Position numbers and translations under genes: made by a program. The notes below the pieces were generated by a model. It had not been told where the DNA came from and searched no databases. It was given only the letters and a program-made list of their open reading frames with translations. Positions 17,204 through 27,964 of a DNA stretch of 64,000 nt are shown here, in pieces. Position 1 is the first letter of the stretch; every line of letters starts with the position of its first letter. Source of the DNA: Hydrogenophilales bacterium 16-64-46 (GTDB lineage: Bacteria; Pseudomonadota; Gammaproteobacteria; Burkholderiales; Thiobacillaceae); the NCBI GenBank assembly GCA_002281775.1, contig NCGY01000001.1, forward strand, positions 62,001 to 126,000, given 5' to 3'.

Positions 17204-17497
17204 TCAATCCTCCAGGGTTGCGGCCAGCTTGATGGCCTTGGCGATATCGGCGGATTGCGTGGATTTGTCGCCGCCGCCCAGCATCACAATCAGTGTGGTG
17301 CCGCGCTGGATGCAATACATGCGCCAGCCCGGGCCGAAGTGTTCACGCATCTCGAAGACACCTTCACCGACCGGCCGGATATCGCCCAGATTGCCCAGCG
17401 TCGCCTTGCGCAGCCGAGCGGCCAGACGGCCTCGTGTCAGCCCATCCTTGATGCCGTCAAACCAGTCGGTGAAGACCTCGGTGCGTTTGATCGTGTA
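17204..17497 (-). CDS. higB: HigB-type toxin, non-canonical or lost start codon
   Basis: 97 codons encode a Gp49/HigB-like RelE-fold toxin: YTIKRTEVFTDWFDGIKD at the start, GEGVFEMREHFGPGWRMY in the centre, and the GGGDKSTQSADIAKA tail that defines this family. The family normally starts M-Y-T-I; here the codon before Tyr is GCG, and no ATG, GTG or TTG lies in frame between it and an upstream TAA (the next ATG is 50 codons in). I therefore give the coordinates from the first family residue. Either translation starts at an unusual codon or the toxin was silenced by a start-codon mutation. The antitoxin follows 2 nt later. Confidence 0.75.
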   Translation of the reverse strand, partial: YTIKRTEVFTDWFDGIKDGLTRGRLAARLRKATLGNLGDIRPVGEGVFEMREHFGPGWRMYCIQRGTTLIVMLGGGDKSTQSADIAKAIKLAATLED

Positions 17498-17506
17498 CGC
17501 AGGCCA

Positions 17507-17534
17507 ACTGTAATCGTTCGATTACGATTGTCAA
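17507..17534 (-). promoter_or_regulatory. higBA promoter with overlapping palindromic operator
   Basis: Minus strand: perfect -35 TTGACA (17529-17534), 16-nt spacer, -10 TACAGT (17507-17512). Between them, overlapping the -10, is a perfect palindrome GTAATCG-TT-CGATTAC (17510-17525). The site is well placed for autorepression by HigA. Transcription would begin almost at the first toxin codon, so the mRNA may be leaderless. Confidence 0.75.
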
Positions 17535-17579
17535 GTGTCAGGTGTGCGATTGACCCGTAGGCGTGGCCGCATGGGTAGA

Positions 17580-19481
<1,902 letters not shown>

Positions 19482-19564
19482 GCCTTTTCTCCCGTGAAAA
19501 CAAAAACGTGCACGGGAGATGGGGGCGGGGTGGGGGCATTTCAAGCCCCGGCCAACCGGCGGGT

Positions 19565-21136
19565 TCAGGCCGCTGCAGGCAGACAGCAGGTTCGGATATG
19601 GCGCTGGCAGGCGGTGGTCTGCTGGGCGATCCAGGCTTCGTCGTGTCCCAGTTCGTGTGCCAGCAGGCGGGCGACGGCCGGTGCGATGTCGAGACTGGCG
19701 CCGGCGTCGAGGATCGTCGCGCGGGCGCGGCGGGCGAGCACGTCGACGGCAGTGCGTGCCATTTCATGCCGGGCCGCCCATATCACCTCGGCACCGGTGA
19801 GGGGGAGCGCCGGGTGGAGCGGCGCAGCCAGATCAGGGTCGGCCGCAGCCAGTGCACGCAGTGCGGGGGCGTCGCTGCCGTAGCGCGCGAGCGGGTCGTC
19901 GACTGGGGCGGGGCTGGCTGTCGCGCCGTGCAGGGGCAGGCTGGCGGTGACGCTGGCGCGCGCGGGCAGGCCGGCGAGCTGTGCGGCGAGATCGACCGTC
20001 TGCTCGGCCATTTCGCGGTAGGTCGTCCACTTGCCGCCGGTAATGCTGACGAGGCCGGCTTCGTGGTGCAGCAGGTGGTCGCGAGCGAGCGCAGACGTGC
20101 CCTGCGCGCCGGACTGCCGGACCAGCGGGCGCAGGCCGCTGAAAACGGCGAGGATATCGGTGGCGCTGGGCGCAGGATCGAGATAGCGGGCAATGTGGTG
20201 CAGCAGGTAAGCGATCTCGTCGGCCTGCGCCATGGGTTCCGCCGTCGCTTCCGGTACGGCCACGTCGGTGGTGCCCAGCAGCAGACGGCCCTGCCAGGGG
20301 ATGGCGAACAGCACGCGGCCGTCGTCGGTTTTGGGGATCATCAGCGCGGTATCGCCCGGCAGGAAGCGTCGGGGCAGGACGAGATGCGTGCCCCGGCTGG
20401 GTTCCACCGTGGGCTCGGCATTGGGGCGTGCAAGCTGGCGGATGCTGTCGCTGAACACGCCGGTGGCATTGACGACGACGCGGGCCGCGAGCTCGAAGCT
20501 TTCGCCCGTTTCCAGGTCGCGCACCACGCCGCCGTTGACCGTGCCGCCGCGCTGGGTGAGGGCGGTGAGTTCGGTGTAGTTGAGCACCGTGGCCCCGTGG
20601 TCCCAGGCGCTTTGCGCGAGGCCGAGCGCCAGCCGCGCGTCGTCGAACTGACCATCTAGGTAGCGCACGCCGCCGCGCAGGCCGTCGCCGCGCAGACCGG
20701 GCAGGGCGGCGCGGGTGCCGGCAGCGTCGAGGATGCGCGAGCGGCCGAGGCTGGCGCGCCCGGCGAGGCGTTCGTAGACAGCGAGCCCTGCGCCCAGCAT
20801 CAGCCGCTCACCCAGGCGGTAGGCGGGGATGACAAACGGCAGCGGGCTGGCCAGATGCGGCGCGTTGGCCAGCACCCGGCCGCGCTCGGCGAGCGCTTCG
20901 CGCACCAGCCGGATATTGCCTTGCCGCAGGTAGCGCACGCCGCCGTGCAGCAGCTTGGTACTGCGGCTGGACGTGGCGGCGGCGAAATCGTCGCGTTCGA
21001 CCAGCAGCACGGCGTAGCCCCGGGTGGCGGCGTCGAGCGCCACGCCCAGCCCGGTCGCGCCGCCGCCGACGACGAGGAGATCCCACGGTGTGCTGCGCGT
21101 GCGCAGGCGGTCGAAGGCGATGGCGCGATTCATCAT
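19565..21136 (-). CDS. glpD: Aerobic glycerol-3-phosphate dehydrogenase
   Basis: 523-aa FAD enzyme of the inner membrane that oxidises sn-glycerol-3-phosphate to DHAP and passes electrons to quinone. The dinucleotide-binding motif [21 protein letters not shown] is near residue 20, followed by [15 protein letters not shown] and the later [19 protein letters not shown] at 21136 overlaps the glpK TGA (ATGA). Last gene of the proposed glucosylglycerol/glycerol operon; here it feeds recycled glycerol into glycolysis. Confidence 0.95.
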   Translation of the reverse strand: MMNRAIAFDRLRTRSTPWDLLVVGGGATGLGVALDAATRGYAVLLVERDDFAAATSSRSTKLLHGGVRYLRQGNIRLVREALAERGRVLANAPHLASPLPFVIPAYRLGERLMLGAGLAVYERLAGRASLGRSRILDAAGTRAALPGLRGDGLRGGVRYLDGQFDDARLALGLAQSAWDHGATVLNYTELTALTQRGGTVNGGVVRDLETGESFELAARVVVNATGVFSDSIRQLARPNAEPTVEPSRGTHLVLPRRFLPGDTALMIPKTDDGRVLFAIPWQGRLLLGTTDVAVPEATAEPMAQADEIAYLLHHIARYLDPAPSATDILAVFSGLRPLVRQSGAQGTSALARDHLLHHEAGLVSITGGKWTTYREMAEQTVDLAAQLAGLPARASVTASLPLHGATASPAPVDDPLARYGSDAPALRALAAADPDLAAPLHPALPLTGAEVIWAARHEMARTAVDVLARRARATILDAGASLDIAPAVARLLAHELGHDEAWIAQQTTACQRHIRTCCLPAAA

Positions 21137-22659
21137 GCGCCGGCCTCGCTGGCAGGCGCGCTGCTGGCAGGTTCGATCCAGTGGCCGGCACGGCCCACGG
21201 CGCGCTGCCAGCTGGCGCGCAGGGATGCGGCCTGGTCGCGGCTCATGGCGGGTTCGAACACGCGATCCAGCTGCCAGGCCCGGCCGACGGTGTCGAGATC
21301 GGGCCAGACGCCTGCAGCCAGGCCAGCCAGCGCGGCCGCGCCGAAGGCGGTGGTTTCGATCACCTGCGGGCGCACCACCGGCACGCCGAGCAGGTCGGCC
21401 TGGCATTGCATCAGCAGGTTGTTGGCGGCCGCGCCGCCGTCCACGCGCAGTTCGGACAGCACCAGCCCGCAGTCGGCCTGCATCGCGGTGATGAGGTCGG
21501 CGCTCTGGAAAGCGATGGCCTCCAGCGCGGCGCGCGCCAGGTGAGCCGCCGTGGTGCCGCGGGTGAGGCCGAATACCGCGCCGCGCGCGTAGGCATCCCA
21601 GTGCGGTGCGCCGAGCCCGGTGAACGCCGGGACGAATACCACGCCGCCGCTGTCCGGCACGCTCGCCGCCAGCGCCTCGATCTCGGACGCGTGGCGGATC
21701 AGGCCGAGCCCGTCGCGCAACCACTGCACCACCGCGCCGCCGATGAAGACGCTGCCTTCGAGCGCGTATTGCGCGTGCCCATTCAGCCGCCACGCGGTGG
21801 TGGTGAGCAGGCGGTGGGCCGATGCGGTCGGCGTGTCGCCCGTGTTCATGAGGGCAAAGCAGCCGGTGCCGTAAGTGTTCTTGACCATGCCGGGGCGCAG
21901 GCAGGCCTGGCCCAGCAGCGCCGCGTGCTGGTCGCCTGCCACGCCGCAGACCGGCAGCGCGGCCCCGTCGACGAGGGCGGTCGTCTGGGTGAAAAAACCG
22001 CTCGAATCGCGTACCTCGGGCAGCACGGCGCGCGGGATGTCGAAGAGATCGAGCAGTTCGTCGTCCCAGTCCTGGCGGTGAATGTCGTAGAGCAGGGTGC
22101 GCGAGGCGTTGGTCGCGTCGGTGGCGTGCAGGGTGCCGCCGGAAAGTTTCCACAGGAGCCAGCTGTCGATGGTGCCGAACGCGAGTTCGCCGGCGACGGC
22201 ACGGCGGCGCGCATCGGGCACGTTGTCGAGCAGCCAGGCGAGCTTGGTGCCGGCGAGATAGGCGTCGAGCACAAGGCCGGTCTTGCGTGCGATCAGCTCG
22301 CTGTGTCCGGCGGCGCGCAGCCGGTCGCACAGCCCGGCCGTGCGGCGATCCTGCCAGACGATGGCACGGTGGATCGCCTGCCCGCTGCGGCGATCCCAGA
22401 CCACGGTGGTTTCGCGCTGGTTGGTGAGGCCGACGGCGGCGATGTCGGTTGCGGTGAGCCCCGCGTCCGCCACGACCTGGCGCGCAACCTCACACTGGCT
22501 GGTCCAGATCTCTTCCGGGTCGTGTTCGACCCAGCCCGGCTGGGGAAAATGCTGCGCGAATTCGCGCTGCGCCACGCCGTGGATGCGGCCGGCGGCGTCG
22601 AACAGCAGGGCGCGCGAGCTGGTGGTGCCCTGGTCGAGGGCGAGGATGTAGGTCATCAA
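21133..22659 (-). CDS. glpK: Glycerol kinase
   Basis: 508-aa FGGY kinase converting glycerol and ATP to sn-glycerol-3-phosphate. The N-terminal phosphate loop [15 protein letters not shown] and the FGGY-family block [26 protein letters not shown] are intact. It overlaps glpD and lies 37 nt downstream of the SSS transporter gene. There is no GlpF in the operon, so glycerol probably comes from inside (phosphorolysis of glucosylglycerol) or by diffusion. Confidence 0.96.
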   Translation of the reverse strand: MMTYILALDQGTTSSRALLFDAAGRIHGVAQREFAQHFPQPGWVEHDPEEIWTSQCEVARQVVADAGLTATDIAAVGLTNQRETTVVWDRRSGQAIHRAIVWQDRRTAGLCDRLRAAGHSELIARKTGLVLDAYLAGTKLAWLLDNVPDARRRAVAGELAFGTIDSWLLWKLSGGTLHATDATNASRTLLYDIHRQDWDDELLDLFDIPRAVLPEVRDSSGFFTQTTALVDGAALPVCGVAGDQHAALLGQACLRPGMVKNTYGTGCFALMNTGDTPTASAHRLLTTTAWRLNGHAQYALEGSVFIGGAVVQWLRDGLGLIRHASEIEALAASVPDSGGVVFVPAFTGLGAPHWDAYARGAVFGLTRGTTAAHLARAALEAIAFQSADLITAMQADCGLVLSELRVDGGAAANNLLMQCQADLLGVPVVRPQVIETTAFGAAALAGLAAGVWPDLDTVGRAWQLDRVFEPAMSRDQAASLRASWQRAVGRAGHWIEPASSAPASEAGA

Positions 22660-22696
22660 CGATCTCCGTGGTTATGCTGGATCATCCGGGGCGGCG

Positions 22697-24244
22697 TCAG
22701 CGAAACAGCAGCACGATGGCCAGGGTAATGCCGATCAGGGTGTAACTCCCCCAGCGGGCCCCGTCGGGGACGCGCGGCAGCGTGCTGCGGTTGACGCTTG
22801 CACATTGTCCGGCGTCGGGTGCTGTCTTGATGAAATACTGCAAGGCAAAGATGGCTGCGCTGGTGACAGCGACCAGCACACCCGCAACCAGCGTGAAATG
22901 CAGATCGATCCAGCCTGCCTGCGCGGCGGCAAAGCCGGCGACGCTGCACAGATGGCCGGCGGCCGTGCCATAGAACGCAGCCGTCGCGCCGACCCGGCGA
23001 CTGGCAAGGCCGATGACGAAGACCGCGACGAGCGGCGAGGCCGCGTAGGCAAAGCCTTGCTGAAGATACGCGAACAAGCCGGGAAAATCGGCGATGGCGG
23101 GCGCCCAGAGCGCGGCGACCCCAACCAGCACCAGGGTGAAGATACGCCCGAGGCGTGCCTGCGCCTGGACGTCGAGATGGGGATAACGCGGCTGGACGAA
23201 ATCCAGCGTCAAGAGCGTGGACGACGAATTCAGCGCCGAATCGACGGAGGACATGATCGCCGCGATGAGCCCCGCGAGGATCAGCCCGGCGAGCCCGGCT
23301 GGCGCGTAGGTCGCGACCAGGGTTGGAAACACCCGGTCGGGTGTATCGAGATCGGGCAGCAGCGAGATCGCCATGACGCCAGGCAACACCATGAAAAACA
23401 GCGGCAGCAGCTTCAGCCCGGCGGCGAAGAGCGCGCCGTAGCTGGCGGCTTTGATGTCGCGCGCACCGAGCAGGCGCTGCGCGACATACTGGTTCATCGT
23501 CCAGTAGTAGAAGCCGAGGATGGGCAGGCCGACGAGTGTGCCGAGCCAGGGCAGCGCCGGGTCGTCGAGCGGGCGCAGCAAGGAGAGCTTGTCGGCGGGC
23601 ACCGAGGCGACCACGCGAGTCCAGGAATAATCGAATTCGCCGAACACGATCACGGCCAGCGTCGCCGAGCCGACGAGCAGCACCAGCGCCTGCAGCACGT
23701 CGGTGTAGGCGACCGCGCGCAGGCCGCCGGCGGCAGTATAGAGCCCGGCGAACAGGGCGATGCTGGCGACGCTGGCGGTGAGCGACAAATCCGGGAAAAA
23801 CAGTTGCAGCACCAGCGAGCCGGCGTAGAGACTGCCCGCGGCGTCGAGAAAGATACCGAGCACCACCGATACCGCAGAGAGGTATTTGCGCAGCCGCGCG
23901 TCGAACCGGCGTTCGAGCAGCTCGGGCACGGTGGCGATGCGCCTGCCGACGAACAGCGGCACGACGAAGAGCAGGCTCACGATCAGCACCAGCGCGGCCA
24001 TCCATTCGTAGTTGGCGACCGAAATGCCATGCGCCCACGCCGCCCCCGGCAGGCCGACCAGGGTGGTCGAGGAGATGTTGGAGGCGAACAGCGACAGGCC
24101 GATCACGCCCCAGCCGAGCGTGCGCCCGGCGAGGAACAGCTCGTCGGCATCGGGGCTGCGGCGTGTGACCCGCAGCGCGACGGCGACGACGACGATCAGA
24201 TACAGCGCGACAATGGCGTAATCGAGCGGGGCGAGTGTCTGCAT
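22697..24244 (-). CDS. Sodium:solute symporter (SSS/SLC5 family)
   Basis: 515-aa inner-membrane Na+-coupled symporter with about 13 hydrophobic helices. SSS hallmarks: FLAGRTLGWGVIGLSLFASNISSTTLVGL early, the GGLRAVAYTDVLQALVLL signature in the middle, and a MSSVDSALNSSSTLLTLDF block. The sugar-transporter branch (SGLT-like) is the best fit. Substrate is not readable; from its place between the GH13_18 phosphorylase and glpK I infer uptake of glucosylglycerol, glycerol or a related sugar. Confidence 0.85.
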   Translation of the reverse strand: MQTLAPLDYAIVALYLIVVVAVALRVTRRSPDADELFLAGRTLGWGVIGLSLFASNISSTTLVGLPGAAWAHGISVANYEWMAALVLIVSLLFVVPLFVGRRIATVPELLERRFDARLRKYLSAVSVVLGIFLDAAGSLYAGSLVLQLFFPDLSLTASVASIALFAGLYTAAGGLRAVAYTDVLQALVLLVGSATLAVIVFGEFDYSWTRVVASVPADKLSLLRPLDDPALPWLGTLVGLPILGFYYWTMNQYVAQRLLGARDIKAASYGALFAAGLKLLPLFFMVLPGVMAISLLPDLDTPDRVFPTLVATYAPAGLAGLILAGLIAAIMSSVDSALNSSSTLLTLDFVQPRYPHLDVQAQARLGRIFTLVLVGVAALWAPAIADFPGLFAYLQQGFAYAASPLVAVFVIGLASRRVGATAAFYGTAAGHLCSVAGFAAAQAGWIDLHFTLVAGVLVAVTSAAIFALQYFIKTAPDAGQCASVNRSTLPRVPDGARWGSYTLIGITLAIVLLFR

Positions 24245-24277
24245 GGCTCTGCTGCGGCGTCGTATGCGCAGCGAGCG

Positions 24278-25720
24278 TCAGCAGCGCATCGACAACACGC
24301 GCTTGGATTTTTCGTCGACGTAGCTCACGGTGGCTTTCTTGAAATTGAGATCGACGAACAGCTCGCAGCGCAGTTCGCCCAGCCGCCAGCACATGGCGAC
24401 GCTGCTGTCGTTGGAATACATCAGGTGGAAGACGCCGTTGAACGCCGGGTAGTGGCTGCGGAAGGCCATCAGCTTCAACAGGCGCTTGACCACCGGCTGG
24501 GCGACGGCTTCGTCGATTTCTTCCAGGGTGTAGAAGTGGCGGTTGATGTCGCGCAGCTCGCCAGTCGATTCCATGAGTTCCAGATCGTTGCTGCCGGCGA
24601 GCAGGCCGACGTAATACACCTGCGGGATGCCGGGGGCGAAGAACTGGATCGCGCGTGCGGCGATGTAGGCGTCGTCGTTGCGGCGCAGCGCGTCGTAGAA
24701 GGTGCAGGTGAGCTGGTAGATCGCGCCGACGCAATGCACGTTGGCGGCGGAGCGGCGCAGAATGGGGTCGGCGCTGCGCTGGCTGACGTTGTCGATGACC
24801 GCCTGGATCTTGTCCGCCGGCAGCACGCCTTCCACGTCGGGGATGCAGATGCCGTCGTGGGTGTCGAGTACGGTGAGCTGGTTGCGCGGGCACATGCGCA
24901 GCCATTGCTTGAGGTAGACGCTGTTGGCGTCGAACAGCGAATACAGCATCAGCGGCGGCAGGGCGAAGCCGTAGGGGTGCATGCCGTGCAGTGCGATGGC
25001 GTACTGGAAGCTGGCGTTGTCGTGGACTTCGGGCAGGGTTTCGGCACCGTGTTCGCGGGCGATGCCGTCGACCCATTTAAGGATGTCGTAGACGTCGGGC
25101 TCGACAAGAAAACAGCTGGTGCCGATTTTCTTGGTGGTATAGCCGAAGGCATCGAGGCGGAAGAGTTTCACGCCACGTTCGGCGAGGTGGCGGATGCTGT
25201 CTTCCAGATAGGCGTAGGTTTTGGGGGAATTGAAATTGAGGTCGATCTGGTGTTCGGTGAAGGTACACCACACGCGTCCGGTCGTACCGTCGGCGAAGCG
25301 CACTTCACGGAAGGGTTCCTTTTCCTTGCGGATGTGGATTTTTGCCAGGTCGTCGGGCGAGATCGCCCCCATCTGATCGACGTGGATGAAGAGGTCGGCA
25401 TGTTCGGAGGCGTAGCCGCGCTCGACGAAGTCAATGAATTCGGGCGATTCGTCGGCGATGTGGTTGAGCGTGAGGTCGAGACAGAGGTCGTAGCGGGCGG
25501 CGATGCGCTCGATGTCGTCCCAGTCGCCGTAGCGCGGGTCGATGGCCTTGTGGGTCAGCGGCGAAAAGCCACCGTCGGCGTTGGACGGATAGGGCGGGAG
25601 GATGTGTATGCCGCCGATGGCGCGCGAAAAGTGGCGTTCGACGACGGCATACAGATCCGCCAGCGTGTGGCCCATCCGGTCCGGGTAGGCAATGAGCTGG
25701 ATCTGGTTGCGCAGGGGCAT
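24278..25720 (-). CDS. GH13_18 glycoside phosphorylase (probably glucosylglycerol phosphorylase)
   Basis: 480-aa retaining phosphorylase of the sucrose-phosphorylase subfamily. Family blocks are clear: GIHILPPYPSNADGGFSP, then nucleophile D190 in FRLDAFGY, acid/base E231 in LPEVHD, and D289 in VLDTHDGI. Known specificities are sucrose, sucrose-6'-phosphate, glucosylglycerate and 2-O-alpha-glucosylglycerol. Because it follows ggpS by 20 nt and precedes glpK/glpD, phosphorolysis of glucosylglycerol to glucose-1-phosphate plus glycerol is the best inference. Sucrose phosphorylase remains possible; no sucrose genes are nearby. Confidence 0.85.
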   Translation of the reverse strand: MPLRNQIQLIAYPDRMGHTLADLYAVVERHFSRAIGGIHILPPYPSNADGGFSPLTHKAIDPRYGDWDDIERIAARYDLCLDLTLNHIADESPEFIDFVERGYASEHADLFIHVDQMGAISPDDLAKIHIRKEKEPFREVRFADGTTGRVWCTFTEHQIDLNFNSPKTYAYLEDSIRHLAERGVKLFRLDAFGYTTKKIGTSCFLVEPDVYDILKWVDGIAREHGAETLPEVHDNASFQYAIALHGMHPYGFALPPLMLYSLFDANSVYLKQWLRMCPRNQLTVLDTHDGICIPDVEGVLPADKIQAVIDNVSQRSADPILRRSAANVHCVGAIYQLTCTFYDALRRNDDAYIAARAIQFFAPGIPQVYYVGLLAGSNDLELMESTGELRDINRHFYTLEEIDEAVAQPVVKRLLKLMAFRSHYPAFNGVFHLMYSNDSSVAMCWRLGELRCELFVDLNFKKATVSYVDEKSKRVLSMRC

Positions 25721-25740
25721 GAGGCGTTCTCCTTACATGG

Positions 25741-27225
25741 TTAGGCTGGGGTTGTGAGGGTGGCAAAGACATCGAGGACATGACGCCGCCAGTAATGGAT
25801 GTCGTAGCGGTCGATCAGCGCGTTCATGCGCTGCATGCGCTCGGCCTGTTCGGTCTGCGGCATGTCGATCGCGCGGTCGATCGCAGCGTCCATCTGCCTG
25901 AGGCTGTAGGGATTGACGAGCACGGCGTCGTGCAGTTCAACCGCCGAGCCGGCGAATTCGGACAGCACCAGCACGCCATCGTCCATGTCGTGTGCGGCGA
26001 TGAATTCCTTGGCGACGAGGTTGAGTCCGTCGCGCAGTGGTGTGATCCAGCAGATGTCGGCGGCGCGGAAGGCACACAGGGTGTCGGTGAACGGCATCGG
26101 CGTCGTCGACAGCAGGATGGGTTGCCAGGCGAGCGTGCCGTGATGCCCGTTGATGCGCCCGGCGAGATGTTCGATCGACTGCTGGGCGCGCTTGTAGGCG
26201 CGCATGCCGTCGGCGGCGGCAACCGCCGTGACCAGCAGGCGCACCTTGCCGAGCAGCTCCGGGCGACGTTGCAGCAGGCGCTCGAAGGCGAGCAGCATTT
26301 CGCGCGTGCCCTTGGCGTAATCGACCCGGCCGACCGAGACGATGAGCTTTTCGTCAGGGAAGTCGTGACGGATTTTCTCGACCTGCTGCTGGCGCTGGGG
26401 ATCGTCGAAGGTTTCGCGGATCAGGCGCGCGTGGGTGCCGATGGGAAAGGCATCGATGAGGATCTTGCGTCCGGCGTGGCGAAACGACAGCGGCGTCAGG
26501 GGTTCGGACAGCGCCGTGCCGGTGGCGGCGAGGGCCTCGATGGCAAGGCCTTCCTCGATGCCATCAACCGGACGCAGCGAGCGTGCCGTGGCGACGAAAT
26601 TCTGCGCGTAGCGCGGGATGTGGAAGCCGACCACGTCGCAGGCGAGCAGGCTGTCGATGATCTCGTCGCGCCAGGGCAGGATGTTGAACACGTCGGCCGG
26701 CGGAAACGGCGTGTGGTGGAAGAACGCGATCTTCACGTCCGGACGCAGCTCGCGCACGAAGTACGGCACCAGCCACAGGTTGTAGTCGTGGACCCAGACC
26801 ACTGCGCCGGGTGCCGCTTCCTCGCAGGCGGCGGCGGCGAACAGGCGGTTCACTTCACGGAAGGTCGCCCAGTCGCAGTCCTCGGTCGAATACTGATCCG
26901 GAAAGCTGTTGATGATGGGCCACAGCGCCTCCTTCGAGGTGACATGGTAGAACTGGCTGATCTGCTCGCTGGTGAGCGGTAGGCGCACGACTTCGTAGCT
27001 GCCGTAGCTGTCCTCGACCGTGATGCGGCGCTGGAATTTCGGCGGCTTGCCAGCCGGGGATTTTTTCCAGGCCACCCAGCTCGCGCGTGCGGTCTGGCCG
27101 ATGAAGCCTTTCAGCGCGGGAACGATGCCGTTGGGGCTGGCGTTTTCGCGGAAGACGGTCTTGCCGTCGACGACGTGCTCCTCATAGGGTTGCCGGTGAT
27201 AGACGATGACCAGCGATGACGCCAT
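25741..27225 (-). CDS. ggpS: Glucosylglycerol-phosphate synthase (GT20)
   Basis: 494-aa retaining glycosyltransferase expected to join ADP-glucose and sn-glycerol-3-phosphate. The start at 27225 has GGAGG about 6 nt upstream and gives [16 protein letters not shown], very close to cyanobacterial GgpS and unlike OtsA. Key GT20 elements: NGIVPALKG (33-40), HDYNLW (146-151), [18 protein letters not shown] (R300, K305) and [10 protein letters not shown] (399-408). No trehalose-phosphatase domain. It overlaps the HAD phosphatase gene by 44 nt; in several other proteobacteria these two activities are fused in one GgpPS protein. Trehalose-6-phosphate synthase is the less likely alternative. Confidence 0.9.
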   Translation of the reverse strand: MASSLVIVYHRQPYEEHVVDGKTVFRENASPNGIVPALKGFIGQTARASWVAWKKSPAGKPPKFQRRITVEDSYGSYEVVRLPLTSEQISQFYHVTSKEALWPIINSFPDQYSTEDCDWATFREVNRLFAAAACEEAAPGAVVWVHDYNLWLVPYFVRELRPDVKIAFFHHTPFPPADVFNILPWRDEIIDSLLACDVVGFHIPRYAQNFVATARSLRPVDGIEEGLAIEALAATGTALSEPLTPLSFRHAGRKILIDAFPIGTHARLIRETFDDPQRQQQVEKIRHDFPDEKLIVSVGRVDYAKGTREMLLAFERLLQRRPELLGKVRLLVTAVAAADGMRAYKRAQQSIEHLAGRINGHHGTLAWQPILLSTTPMPFTDTLCAFRAADICWITPLRDGLNLVAKEFIAAHDMDDGVLVLSEFAGSAVELHDAVLVNPYSLRQMDAAIDRAIDMPQTEQAERMQRMNALIDRYDIHYWRRHVLDVFATLTTPA

Positions 27226-27964
27226 GGAAGTCCTCCGTTTCGTGGAATTGTGTGAGGGCATCGAGCACGCCGGCGGCACCGGGGTGGGGGCTGCAATAGA
27301 CATTGGCGTGGTCGCGGATCGCCGCGTCGAGCGCGGGTTCGCGGTTGGCGACGGCCACACCGGCGAGCCGGGTGTCGAACATCGACAGGTCGTTGAGCGT
27401 GTCGCCCGCCACCAGCGTGCGCGCCGGCGGCAGGTTCAGTGCGTCGAGCGTGCGCAGGAGCGTGGGGCCTTTCTGCACGCCGCGTGGCAGCACGTCGAAA
27501 TACAGATTGTCGGAAATCAGCGCGTCGAATCCCAGTGCCTCGATTTCAATGCGCGCCGCCGCCGCGTCGGCCACATCGTCAAAGTAATAGGACCGCCGCC
27601 GGCCGCCGACACCGGATTGCTCACGCAAGCGGGGATGTCGGCGCATGACGGAATCGATGCGGGCTTCGGCGTCGAAGGGCCAGCTTGCATCGAGCCAGCG
27701 CTCGATCGGCGCGATGGGCGCAAAGTGCGGGCCGGCCGCCACACTGGTGCCGACGTTGCCGATCAGATGGTCGGGCTTCACCGGTAGGGTTTTCAGCAGC
27801 GACTGCATGAAATCGAGCCCGCGTCCGCTGACGAAGATGAGCGTGAGCGCATCGCGATGTGCGGCGATCCAGTCATAGAGCGTGGCCCGTTGCGCGTCGC
27901 TGCCGCCGAGAAAGGTACCGTCGAGATCGGTGGCGAGGATGGTGCGGCGGCGGATCTCAGACAT
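27182..27964 (-). CDS. HAD phosphatase, probable glucosylglycerol-phosphate phosphatase
   Basis: 260-aa Cof/sucrose-phosphatase-type HAD hydrolase: D13/D15 (ATDLDGTFLG), S46 (FVSGRG), K165 (VQKGPTLL), and D188/D192 (AGDTLNDLSMF). Start at 27964 (MSEIRRRTILATDLDG) overlaps the gpsA stop by 8 nt (ATGTCTGA); its end overlaps ggpS by 44 nt. Cyanobacterial GgpP belongs to another family, but fused proteobacterial GgpPS enzymes carry an N-terminal HAD domain, so this stand-alone gene most likely dephosphorylates glucosylglycerol-3-phosphate. Function is inferred from context. Confidence 0.82.
   Translation of the reverse strand: MSEIRRRTILATDLDGTFLGGSDAQRATLYDWIAAHRDALTLIFVSGRGLDFMQSLLKTLPVKPDHLIGNVGTSVAAGPHFAPIAPIERWLDASWPFDAEARIDSVMRRHPRLREQSGVGGRRRSYYFDDVADAAAARIEIEALGFDALISDNLYFDVLPRGVQKGPTLLRTLDALNLPPARTLVAGDTLNDLSMFDTRLAGVAVANREPALDAAIRDHANVYCSPHPGAAGVLDALTQFHETEDFHGVIAGHRLSPATL

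Noticed and set aside
22805..25744. 979-codon plus-strand ORF
   Set aside because: Antisense to the SSS transporter, GH13_18 and glpK side genes, which have clear family motifs; the translation is low complexity (many Arg/Gly/Glu) with no domain.
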